NCBI GenBank assembly: GCA_964007475.1
Contig: OZ023273.1
Span: 8,017,234-8,081,233, forward strand
Direction of reading: 5' to 3'
DNA: 64,000 nucleotides
DNA from: Hybos culiciformis
Taxonomy: Eukaryota > Arthropoda > Insecta > Diptera > Hybotidae
The number at the start of each line of letters is the position of its first letter. Within the stretch, counting starts at the first letter, position 1. The notes below the pieces were generated by a model that searched no databases, was not told where the DNA came from, and saw only the letters and a program-made list of their open reading frames with translations. Positions 1-11,236 of the stretch are shown here, piece after piece. The position numbers were made by a program, and so were the translations under genes.

Positions 1-1500
1 CACATAAAAATTTATTTATTTATTTATTTTTAAATTTTTTTTTTTTAATAATGCAATTCTACTAAACTTCAATAAAAGAAAAACAAGAAATTTCTTATAA
101 TTTTCGGCGATTATAAATTTTTTTTTATGAATAACAATTTATTAAGTAGGTATAAATGATTTGAAAATTGTTTTTGCAATATATATATATATATTTTTCT
201 TCAAGTTTTTATTTAGTATGTTAATAATTTTAAAACAGAGATATAAAAAGATTCTTTTTTAATTTAAATTATTGTGACAATTATTGAATACAAAATTATT
301 TTTGATAAAAAAAATGACTGAAATTAATGAATTTTGAGACAATTTTTTTTTTTTTTTTTAAATTCTGAAATTTTCGTAACTTTTTTTTTTTAATATAAAA
401 GAAATCGAACATTATGTGAAATTATTTGATTTCATCAAAGAAGAAGAAATTAGTCATTATAGAATTCTAATAATGAATTATATATACCTACATATATAAA
501 TTTGTACATAAGTCGTACAAACTTACACTGTGGAAGTGCAATATCTGTCCCACAATTTCTAAATAGCTACTTACAAGGATAGATATATTATTTCCAAAAT
601 TATAATTCAGCTTACTTACATAATAAATCTTTATCAATTGATGAAATTTCTTTACTTCGAAAAATAAATACTAGATCCTTTTGCATGCATACCTACATTT
701 TTTTTCTTTTTTTAATTTCTACTCATAATCTTATTCTTCTTTATCATTATTTAAAGAAAATTTGAATTACATTAAAAATACTTATTGCCATTAACTTTTA
801 AAGGTAAATATTGTCGATCGTATTTATCGAGGTATTTATATTCAAACTTCAGTTTAATGCAAATAAAAAAAAAATGATAATAGTATTATTAAAAAATGAT
901 TTTATAACCCTTATGTCACCAGTTTTTTTTTTTTGTATAAGTATCAGGTAACTAGAAGTCAAATTTTACACTGAAAAATGTGGAATGAAAGCACAAAATG
1001 GTGGGTTAATGTATTGAAGAAAATTTTTGTTTTTTATAATAACAAAAATTACAAAATATCTACTTAATAAATATATTAATTCAAATAAGAAATAAATAGA
1101 ACAAAGCCCTGCAGGAAATCTTTTTTAAACTCTACCGCTATAGAGTAACGTTGACATAATAATTTTGTTTTTCATCAAGTAAGTACATTTATGATCATAG
1201 AATTATTTCTGGAATTCTGTGTTCTAAGTTATAACATTCAGAGAAAGAAGAAGTTTTAGGCCGGTATATATAAAAAGTAGTAAGCTAACTGTTTGAAAAT
1301 TTAATTTATTTAGTTATTATTTAATTATATACATACCGACATTCTTATATTTAAAAATAACAAATCTTCAATATATTCAAAGGAATATCTAATTAAAATT
1401 TATGAATGATTTTATTTACAACATTATAATATGTTATATACGCGGAAGAATAAGATGATAATAACTAAAGAATATATTGTGAATAAATATGTTGATTGGT
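1..1500. other. AT-rich non-coding DNA
   Basis: No supported gene. The stretch is A/T-rich with many T and A homopolymers and a short (TA) run near 180. No open frame resembles a known protein. It could be intergenic or part of a large intron of a gene outside the window. Confidence 0.6.
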
Positions 1501-1504
1501 TGGT

Positions 1505-1975
1505 TAAAGTGGCGGAACTACTCAAACTAGAGTTGATCCCAATTAGCGCTTGCGCACCGTTTTGACACCACTCACTCTCGTAATCTAGTCTGGTACCTAA
1601 CACAGATCATTAAACCCACCCCGTGAAGTTAAGAAATTTCATCACCTCCCTGAGTTTGGTTGTAGCCAGCACATTTAGATCTTCGAAGAAATAGTCACCT
1701 AATGTGCTTTTCCTAATTCTTGCTAGAGCCGGGCATTTGCAGATAAAGTGGATGATAGTTTCTTTTTCATCCTCATCTCCGCAACTGCGGAATTTTTGGT
1801 TAAATGGGATCCCTAGTCTTGCGGCATGCTCGCCAACTGCCCCGTGACCCGTAAAAACCGCCGTGATTCTAGCAATATCCCTACGGGACATTTTAAGAAT
1901 TTCCACGGTTCTTTTTTTGTCATAATACGGCCAGGTTTTCCTTGCCGTGCTACGAATAAATATGTACTCAATAGA
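1505..1975 (-). mobile_element. Decayed 3' end of a non-LTR retrotransposon (reverse-transcriptase C-terminus)
   Basis: On the minus strand an open frame from about 1965 to the stop at 1610 encodes the C-terminal tail of a non-LTR retrotransposon ORF2 (I/R1/Jockey-like). It reads through the typical RxTAxFTGHGAVGEHAARLG block, then the knuckle-like SCGDEDE...IHFICKCPAL segment and a conserved tail ending FLNFTGWV. The first cysteine of the usual CxxC pair is replaced by phenylalanine (KFRSC). The frame extends upstream of its first methionine (KTWPYYDKKR) and is lost beyond about 1975, so only the last 120 or so residues survive. The reverse-transcriptase catalytic core is absent, so this is a 5'-truncated dead copy. 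Local GC is clearly higher than in the flanks. The clade is uncertain. Confidence 0.8.
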
Positions 1976-3290
1976 CTTTTTTAACTTTTTAAAGCAAATT
2001 CTTAAGCAATATTTAAAATTAAATTTTGAGAATAAATATTTTCCATTTAATTAATTGGATTTTGATGAAAATATCAACAGAATTTTTATTTTTTAACTAT
2101 AGTCTACAATTTTTTTATATGAAAAGAAGAACGATATCGGAATTTTATGTAGAAATTTAGTATCAAAATGCCAAAAAATTAAAACCATGTTTTTTAACTG
2201 ATAACTATTACTGGGAGTCCAATTATGTCACATAGGTATATAATACTATACATACATATATATTATTAAGTTAAATTTTCATTGATTATTCAATAATATT
2301 ATGTACCTACATATTTTATTCTGAACAAGTGAAAATCACTAAATTAAAAATTTAACAATATTTTCTACTTTTTTTAAAGCAGATAGATAAAAAAAAAAAA
2401 AAACAAATTAAAAATAAAAAAAAAAATTTTTTATAAATTTAAAAAATAAAAATAAATAATATTATCGATTTTTATTATGTTTGTACTTGTAGGCACTGAA
2501 AAAAAAATATATAATTTTACCTACACTGATTACACGATTCAGTTTTTTTTTTTTTTATTATTTCTTCTTGATATAATTTTTTTTTTCACACCTGACGTAA
2601 AATTTATTTTGAAAATGGTTGTTCTTGATAAGGTTTCTATGAAGAATAAAAAAAAATAAATAAGTTAATATAAAATAACAATAAAATTACTACTGAAGTA
2701 ATTAAAAAAAAAAAACTTTCAAGTTTTTTTGTCATTATTCGAAAATTGCAAAAGACAAAAACCTCGGAGATAATTAAATACTACACATACCTTGTACATA
2801 TAATTTGTTTTTGTTTTTCCTTTAATTTTATTTATAATTTTTTTATGTGATTTATTTTTTTCAAAATTCAAGAACTACTTGCAACAAAACAAAAAATTTT
2901 TTTTCAATTTTCTTTTTATATTTTAGAAAACGGAAAGTATTTGCATAGATGGATAGTAAGTAGTAATAAAAAAATTTAAATTGCTTCGATTCTAATTTTT
3001 CTTTTTGCAAACGAAAAATCTTACGCTTGCTACTCCTTATGAGAGATAGAATTGTGAATAAAAAGAATATCATTAAGAATATCACCTTAACTTTAATTTG
3101 TACTTGGCTCAAGGGAAATCAAAAGTCATAACAAAAGTTCACAGCGATACAACTAAATATAAAAAAACCGTACTGGAATACGGTTCAAATTAGTATTATT
3201 CATGAGGTATTTTTCATTAGATGCAAAATTCCAGCGCTTTGTGTAAATTTTAAATTAATCGAATTATTTTTTTTCCATAATTTTAAGCGA
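1976..3290. other. AT-rich non-coding DNA
   Basis: Nothing gene-like is seen. Small open frames here (around 2477-2659 and 2861-3112) are phenylalanine/lysine-rich translations of homopolymer tracts and are not believed. Confidence 0.6.
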
Positions 3291-3293
3291 AGC

Positions 3294-3452
3294 TAGTGTT
3301 GACACAATTCAATAACTTTAACGACGCCTTAAAAAAGTTAAATTGTATGTAATTGCATGAATGCGTTTAACGTTGAGTATAACACCGCTCAGACAATTTC
3401 ATAAAATTTAACTTTTTTACGACGTTGAAATAGTTGAATTGATCGACACTAA
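3294..3452. mobile_element. Short inverted-repeat element (MITE-like)
   Basis: Two arms of roughly 50 bases face each other. The left arm begins TAGTGTTGACACAATTCAA and runs through ACGACGCCTTAAAAAAGTTAAATT. The right arm is its imperfect reverse complement and ends TTGATCGACACTAA. The spacer is about 50 bases. The whole could form a long hairpin and has the size and architecture of a miniature inverted-repeat transposable element. No clear target-site duplication was found. Confidence 0.6.
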
Positions 3453-6400
3453 CTATACTAAGTATTAATTTTAGTTTTTTTTAATCGAAAGGTCTATAAT
3501 CATTGTTTTATTTTAAAGAAGCAAAATATTGTTAATTTTAATTTCATTTCATTTAATAATTAAAATCTACATTTCATTTTGTATTCACTTTTTTTTTTTT
3601 TTAAGTGAAAATGAATTCGAACTTTTGCAATATGAATTTTGAATCGCGAAAATTATACTACCAATTTTTTTTTTCAAATAAATTAACGCTATCCACAATT
3701 TTTTTTGCACCCGACTAGATACAACACATTACAAATGAAATGTCAGCTACTTATTTTTTTTTTGTACAGAAATATACACAGAATATATGCACAATAATAC
3801 TTCAAATTATTTATCTGAATTTTTTTTTTTTTTATACACACATTTAACTAGGTACTATATAAAATCTAAATTACATATTTTTGATTACAGAAAAAAAAAC
3901 AAAATGATAATGAAAAACTTCATAGATTAGCGCTAAGAATAATCCCTAACTAAGACATATGTTATTGCAACAAGTGGGGTTGGGGTATAGGAGGACGAAA
4001 ATATGTGTACATACATTTATTATAATACCCTAATATTGTTTGTTTTTTTATGAAAAAATAAAATTTCGTCAAAAAATTTATGAAATAGAAATATAAAGTT
4101 GTAATGACATTAAGTTTGTATTCTCTACATGAATCTAATAAGAGAGTCATCATTTATTTATTTTTTACTTGTCAAGGTAAGAATTTTTTTTTTTTTAAAT
4201 TAGAAAAGCCAATATTGAAATGATCAAAATAAAATTTAATATTTAATAGTTTAACAACAAAGTAATTTCTATTTCACGACTGAGCATACATACTTTTAAT
4301 TTATTGAATTTAGTGAGGAGCAAATTTGCAGGATATTTCATAGATGATATTCCTTTGTTGACGTCGTTGAGTCGAAATATCATGTTTCATATATTCCTAG
4401 TAGTCCTAATATACCTACCCGCTTACTTAGTATGTATGTTAAATAAAATAATTAAATTTTTCACGGTTATTTTTAGATGATTTGCTTGCGTATAATTATT
4501 TAAACTTTATTTTGTTGACATTGTTTTGTGTTTTTTTTTTTTTTTTTTTAATTATTGAATTTTTTTTTTTTTTTTTTATAATTCAATTACCAATTTTAAG
4601 CCACTTATATGGCACTGTTTACAATTCAATGAGTAAGTATTTTTTTTTTTCAGGAGATACATAACTTAAAACAAAATCAAAACAAAAATGACATTCAAAG
4701 ATACATTTTTTATGATAGGTAAAAGAAATTCTAAAAAAAAAAAAAAGTGCATTAAATATTTAGCAGAAGAAGTATAAATGATAAAATGTTTAGTTAGTTG
4801 GATATTTAATATTTAAAATGAATAAGTATATCGAATTGTGTGTCTGTCTGTAGGTAAGAGATGTTATAATGAAATGTTAAAGAATTTTTGAACGGAGAAA
4901 CGAATTCATTATTTAAAATTTCACATACTTATTACTGCAGTTAAGTAGGTACTTTAAGTATTTTGTTTAAATTCTTTGCTTTTTGAAATATTAGATTTTC
5001 AGCAATTAAAGATAAAAATTTACAATTTTTTCCGATATTTTAATTTTTTTGAACATCATATTAGTGTACACAACATATTTCTAATCTTTATATATATTTT
5101 CTGCTTTCTACTTTAAATATCAAGTTTGATAACTAAGTTTATGAAATTAAAAAAATTTTTTGAGTATATACCTAAAATTTAGGTAAAAATATAAAAACCT
5201 GAACAAATCAAGAGATTACATTTTATTCATCTATTTTATATTTTTTTGAATATTATTCGTATGCACCACATAAGATTTTTCAATTTTGCATAGGTAAGTA
5301 TATTTTAATTTTTCAGAATTTATTATTGAGCTGGTCTTAAAATTATTAAAAATCTTTATTGGCCGAGAAAAACGACATGACAGATGAATAATATACATAA
5401 TATTTTAAAAGAACATATTTTTCAACAAATAATAATTGCTTCAAAGTATATATAATATATAGATGTTGTAGGTAGTTAGATATAAAATATTCACTTTAAA
5501 CAATTTTGTAGTTTAAGCAAATTACTTAAAACAAAAAATAATATATATTAAAATCTCAATTTCATGTTTCGTTCATTTCTTTTATTTCGCTTTTAACACT
5601 TAAAAAAAAAAACTCTGACATATTTAAAAAAAAATATAACTTTTTTTTTTTTTAATTAGGATTAACCAACGGAGCATTACACACAGAAAATTATGAAATA
5701 TCAGAATTATTGCAGAAAATTAGTCATTTAACTTCCATAAGAAAACTTTAACAAAGAGTAAATGAAAAAAAAAAAAAATTACGGCAAAAAAATGAAATAA
5801 AGTTACTTATAATAAAATCAGGTTTTTGATAGTTTAATGCTTTTTTGAAAAAGAAAAATTTATTGTTATTTAGTGGTTTTCAGGCTAATTGCGCCATTAA
5901 GTAGTTTAAGTAAAAAAAAAACTTTAATAGAAATACTTATTTTTGTAATTTAATTTTATTTTATTTTTTTTCAAATTGAAAAAACTGATGTTACTTACAT
6001 GAAAAAAAAAAAACAGTTTTTACTCTACAAAATTACGAGATAATCATATCGATAACAATATTAGAAAATTAAAAAAAATTGTAATTTTACATCAAAAAAA
6101 AAATTCAAGTTATATCAGAATATTTTCGATTCGGTATAAAAAATTAGAAGTGTTAGACTTCCAAACGGTCAATGTGAAGACTTTCAAAATTACATCTCAT
6201 AAAAATTTTAAAGCTATGGAAACTTCAAGACAAAAGTCGAACAGTTTCTTATTAAAAAAAAAAAAACATAAAGAAATTTTGACATCTCAGCAACAATAAA
6301 CAAATAAATAACAAACAAAAATCCTCTGCGTTAGATTGAGTTATTTTTTTCATTATTTTTAGTTTTTGAAATCGAATTGTTTAGGACAATATCTAAAATT

Positions 6401-7315
6401 CATTACTTGCAATAAAATAGATTCAAATAAAAGAAAAAAAAATTTAATTCCATTAAAACAACGTTAGTTTGAAAGCACGGTTCTTTTCTGTAGAAAAGTT
6501 AACAACATTGATTAGCTTAGCTTTGGTATATTGGGATATGCTTACTTTGAATCCTACTAATTGTTCGTTTGAAACAAAAAAAAAATTAAGTAGGTATCTA
6601 TAGAAAGAACCATAAAGAAATAATAATTTTGATAAACGTTTACAAAAAATGAAAATATATTTTTTTAATCTTATCAATAAATTTTTGTTATAAACTGGCT
6701 ATCAATAATTAAAAGATATATAATACCCATGTACTTAGGTATAAAACGAAAATAATTTTAAACATTATTTTATTTATTCCGTTTTTCTCTTGTTAATGTG
6801 CATTGAAATTGATTTTTTTTTTTTTTGGAAAATAAAATTATGAAATTAAAAATATTATTACTTTGTAGTTTGTTTTATCTAGGTTTGATAAAACCCAAAA
6901 TGGTTTTAAGACATGTGCTAGAAATAATTTTAAATTTTATTCGTCATTAATAGTTAAGAGTGCTTTACTGTGAATCTAAAATGAGTCTCTGATAGCTAAA
7001 AACAAATGGCAAATTTATTATTGTGGAATATCCCTTGGAGACAGAGCTTAACACACTATAGTTATTTGTATATCTCCATAAACCTATTTAATCATAATTG
7101 AATAATTTTTAAATTGATTTTAAGCTTTATTGCTAGATTTGATTCTTATTTGAATACATTTTTTTTTTAACTGAATTTTCTGTTGGTCATGGTTTTTTTT
7201 TTTTTTTAATTATAGGAAGTATAGAATAGATCATTAACCCCAGCTTTCATTTTGATATGAAGTGCATGCGCCTTAGGGTGACTTATTTCTTGCAAAATTA
7301 TTCAACATTCATTTG
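3453..7315. other. AT-rich non-coding DNA with homopolymers
   Basis: No gene is supported. There are many poly-A/poly-T runs of 10-18 bases, for example near 4530-4580. Open frames here are low-complexity shadows. Confidence 0.6.
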
Positions 7316-8035
7316 TTAGGTATACTTGTCACCATAATTAAATCACAGGTAGACGTATATAGATAGGTGGGTGGCCTGTCTACTAATTTTTCTCTTTACA
7401 AAATAATGATGACAAAGTTAATGATTAATAAAAAAAAAACTTTAAATAAACTTTACAAATTAACTCAAATCATTATTTACAAAATTATAGGTAAGTAGGT
7501 ATGCAGCTAGGTAAGTGGGTAAGTAGGTATCTCGTACTTTTTTTTTATTATTACCTAAACTCACAATTTTAATCCATTTTGATTATTTAAACTCCACCCT
7601 CATATACCTACCGAGATTAAATAAGTTTTTCTATTTTTAAATTTTCACCAATTTTCAGACTTTTTTTTATTTTCAAATGACAAAAAAGGCATTTAAAAAA
7701 AAATCAAATTTAAGATTTTGTGTTAGTACAACACGCACCAGAAAATTATTAAATTTTTCTTTTCTCCTCGCTGGAGATCAAACATCAAACTGACCAATTT
7801 AATTTTTCTTTTGTTAGTGCCGTCTGCTTGAAAATTGCAGTGGTTTTTATTTTTCTTTCAATATTATTATTATTATTAAGTAAGAATTTTCTTATTTTAC
7901 AAAAAAAAAAAAATTGTTGTTATAGGTATACCTAGGTGAGGTAGGTAAGGTAGACCTCCTGGATTACTACGAAATAAAAAAAATAGTTAGGTACCTAGTG
8001 CTAGTAGGTAAGAAGGTACGTAGGTATTTTTTTTT
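7316..8035. repeat. Degenerate TAGGTA / GTAAGTAGG simple-sequence clusters
   Basis: Dense imperfect copies of TAGGTA, GGTAAGTAGG and their reverse complement TACCTA occur at about 7490-7535 and 7920-8035. They look like a decayed microsatellite. The same word is scattered elsewhere, notably in the first Alg-2 intron. Many copies match an insect 5' splice-site consensus by chance. Confidence 0.6.
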
Positions 8036-8857
8036 ACAAAATTATTTCTTTTTAAATTTTTATTTACTGATTTTTGTTTTTTTACTTAAAAAAAAAATCC
8101 TTGCCATTTTTTCTTTTCTTGGTTTTGTCTTTTTTTCTAATAAAAAAAAATCCCAAGGGAACAAGAATTTTGAATAAAAATAAAATTTTCTCTTGAATTA
8201 AAAAAAATACATTGCAAAAATATTTTCAAATTTGAATTAATTTTTATTAATTTCACTTAAAAAATTATTAAAATGAAAATTTATTGGGTGTGTAAAATTA
8301 GTTTTTCCTTTAATAAAAAAAAAAAACTTTTTTTTTTTTTCACTTTACTGACAGAGCGGCCATTATTTTCATATGAGTTGAGTGTTTTTTTTTTTTCTTC
8401 ACTTTTTCTGTATCGGTTTTTTTTTCTTTTATAATTTTTCAATAAATTTAAAATAAAAAATAATAATAATAAAATGAATTTTTTTTTTATATGAACTAAA
8501 TTGTTTTTTTTTTGTTATTATATTTTTAATTTTAAATAAAAACTAAATTTATTAAATTAAATTTAAATTAATTATAAAATTTCTAATTACAGCTTCCTAG
8601 TCTAATTTATTTTATAATTTTTTTTTTTTTTGTAATGTGATAAATTGGAGCAAGCGCCTTAAAAACCACATCGGCACTCTATTGACAATTAACGTGGCGG
8701 CCCTGATTTAAAAGAAGTGAGTGCAAGTAATAATATGTTAAAAGAATAGCATAGCTTAGTTAATAAAAGACGTTGAATAATCTAAAATAAGTACGTGTGT
8801 AGTTTATTTAGAAAATTTTTTGTATATTGGAACTAGGTTTTATAAAAATATCAACGT
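8036..8857. other. AT-rich spacer with small GC-richer patches
   Basis: No coding region is recognised. Slightly GC-richer islands at about 8350-8380 and 8650-8710 (ACGTGGCGGCCCTG) could be promoter or 5' UTR sequence of a gene outside the window, but nothing proves this. Confidence 0.4.
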
Positions 8858-8983
8858 CAAAAATGACTTGCCCAGTAAACGTTAATGTCTAACAAAATAT
8901 TATAGAAAAATTAATAATCCATCCCTGAAAAAGAATACGTTTTGTAAAAACATATTCACGAATTTGTTTTTGTTTTCATTTTC
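8858..8983 (+). repeat. Internal repeat unit, copy 1 of 3
   Basis: This begins GTCAAAAATGACTTGCCCAG and contains AACAAAATATTAT, CATCCCTGAAAA and then TTTGTTTTTGTTTT. It aligns over its length with the units at 9268-9410 and 9931-10060. Confidence 0.65.
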
Positions 8984-9267
8984 TTATGCCTTGGACAAAC
9001 TGACACGATTAATGCCTTGTTCACACTTCGCTAATTTAACATGTTCGAAAGGAGTTAAACATCTTTGGAAAATCGACCGTTCAGACGATGTTTTTCGTAT
9101 GTTAACATGTTTAGCTCTGTCAGATAAAAAATTTCAAATAATACCAGAGATAAGCTCAAAGGAACTGACGCGCCCAAAAAAGTTAAAATATATGAAGTTG
9201 TGTCAAGGTAAAGAACTCGCGTGTCATTTATCATGAGTGTATCTCCACCTTTATAAAATTTTAAAGT

Positions 9268-9410
9268 CAAAAATGGCATACCAAGTAAAAATTAATGCAT
9301 ACTGAATATTGCCTAACAAAATATTATTCAAAAATTACTCATTCATCCCTGAAAATAAACATGTTTTTGTAGAAACATGTTGAAGAACGTGTTTCTGTTT
9401 TAATTTTTTT
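9268..9410 (+). repeat. Internal repeat unit, copy 2 of 3
   Basis: Same order of words as copy 1 (GTCAAAAATGGCATACCAAG, then CCTAACAAAATATTATTCA, then CATCCCTGAAAATAAACATG), with point differences and small indels. Confidence 0.65.
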
Positions 9411-9930
9411 ACTATGAAAAAACAACATCAAAAACACCAACGGAACATGTTCGTCGTCCGAACATGTTAAATTAGCTAGGTGTGAACAAGCTATAACATG
9501 TTCTTGATCAAAAACATGTTAATTTTATGTTTTTGAAGTAGTTTTCCCATAGTAATAAAAACAGAAATGTTTATCTGTTTTGTGAAACACATTAATAGTC
9601 TGTTCGGTCGATTTTAATAACATGTTTTTGTGCTCAAGAACATGTTTTTCGAGTTTATTTGTCAAAGGCATCATACTAATGCCTTGGACAGACTGAACTC
9701 GAAAAACATGTTCTTGAGCACAAAAACATGTTATTAAAATCGACCGAACAGACTGCCTTTAATGTGTTTCACAAAACAGATAAACATCTGTTTTTTTTTT
9801 TCAAGTTTAAAAACAAAAGTAAACAATACAATATACCTACAAATTCAATTCAAATTCAAAATAAAAAACAATAACAAACTTTTTTTTCATTTGTTTACAA
9901 ATAAATACAACATAAAATTGTCAAAGTCAA

Positions 9931-10060
9931 CGTCAAAAATGATACCCCAGTGAACATTAATGGCTTCCACATATTGCCTCACGAAATATTTGTAAAAATT
10001 ACTCAACCCATCCTTTAATAACAACATGTTTTCGCAAGAACATGTTCTTGTTCTTGTTTT
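9931..10060 (+). repeat. Internal repeat unit, copy 3 of 3
   Basis: Same unit (GTCAAAAATGATACCCCAG, then TTGCCTCACGAAATATTTG, then CATCCTTTAATAACAACATG). It sits in the right arm of the large palindrome, where it interrupts the pairing of 9495-9790 with 9696-10123. Confidence 0.65.
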
Positions 10061-10500
10061 TATTACTATGGGAAAACTACTTCAAAAACATAAAATTAAC
10101 ATGTTCTTGATCAAGAACATGTTAATCGTGTCAGTCTGTCCAAGGCATAATGACTTTGACAAACCCAACTCGAAAAACATGTTCTTGAGCACAAAAACAT
10201 GTTATTAAAATCGACCGGGTTCAACTACGGCTCATTTACATGTAAACGGTGGTAGAGTTAATCTGGGTTAACCTGACTCAACTCAAGAAATTCGCTCGGT
10301 TAAGTTAACTCTATCCATGTTAACGGTTAACCCGGTTAAAATAAGCAACATCTGTTTGTTTTGTTTCTTTTTTTTATATGATCTTGTCATTTTCAAACTC
10401 AAGTCAACCACATGTTTTTCGACTACATCATGTAAACACTTGACCTCTTTTCAACCTAATTTCAACTCAACCAAGGTTGGACTATCATGTTAACTAGGTA

Positions 10501-11100
10501 ATACATTCGCATGTGCGTTTAAATAATAAATAAAAAAAAGCATAAAAATATTAAAATAATTAATTCATTTACAGTATTTTTTTTACATTTTTTTATAAAT
10601 TATATTTACTTGAATTTTATTCAATAATTTTATTGAGAAATTTACAAAAAAAATATAAAAAAACAACAAAATTAAACGTAGTTAAATAGAGAAATAATCT
10701 GATTTAATTTATGAGTAATTTTTTTAGTTTGTTAACCATATTTGAAAAGAATTTACTTCTTGTAAACTTCGATAAACCTTTAAAATCATGCTTACGATTT
10801 AAAGAGTGGGCCATGGCGAATCATAACATTAAATGATTTGACGCACACACTGTATTATTCTTCTTTAGTCATTTTGGTAGAATTTTATAATTAAATTGAA
10901 TTGGTTGATGAAATCAAGAGAAAATTCACAAAATTATAAAATTTTGTTGATTATAATTAACATTTTAAAATTTATTTAGAAAAATTTAAAATATTTCCAA
11001 AATTAATTAAAAATTAAGGACATTTAGAACGAAAGAACTATACAAATTAAATTGCTTTGTGGTGTACATTTAGAAATAAAAACTAAAGTAAAAGGCGCAA
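10501..11100. other. AT-rich DNA upstream of Nup98-96
   Basis: No coding sequence is seen. The promoter and first 5' UTR exon of Nup98-96 probably lie at the right end of this interval, but no core-promoter motif stands out. Confidence 0.45.
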
Positions 11101-11111
11101 TTTCATAATAG

Positions 11112-11227
11112 GTAAGTAGTATATAGGTAACTATCTGTATTTATATTGAAAATTTCAATCAATTGGCTCTGGCTAAAGTCTAGAAGTTAATTAATGTTAT
11201 TAATTTATTTTTTTCTGATTTTTAAAG
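11112..11227 (+). other. Probable 5' UTR intron of Nup98-96
   Basis: A strong donor (ATAG|GTAAGTAG) at 11112 and an acceptor (TTTTTAAAG|GTTAATACC) ending at 11227 lie just before the start codon at 11237. This is inferred from splice consensus only. Confidence 0.45.
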
Positions 11228-11236
11228 GTTAATACC

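Larger units (their letters stand above)
8858..10500. mobile_element. Cluster of nested palindromic TIR elements
   Basis: A terminal sequence ATGCCTTGGACARACTGA occurs as + at 8985, inverted at about 9661-9671, + at 9680 and inverted at about 10129-10138, with a weaker + copy after 10145. This delimits two elements, about 8985-9671 and 9680-10138, in head-to-head inverted orientation, plus a third partial or related copy to about 10500. Arms 9562-9655 and 9696-9790 are near-perfect reverse complements. Arms 9495-9558 and 10061-10123 pair outside them. The word AACATGTTCTTG is repeated in both orientations. Inside lie three direct copies of a unit of about 130 bases. No transposase is encoded, so these are non-autonomous. 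Confidence 0.75.

Noticed and set aside
2477..4664. Phe/Lys-rich small open frames
   Set aside because: They are translations of poly-A/poly-T tracts with no conserved features.
9055..9279. Open frames inside the palindrome cluster
   Set aside because: They are products of inverted-repeat sequence. Parallel copies do not conserve the frames.
8858..10060. Possible CRISPR-like array of regularly repeated units
   Set aside because: The three units are long, unevenly spaced and imperfect, in eukaryotic DNA, with no associated genes.
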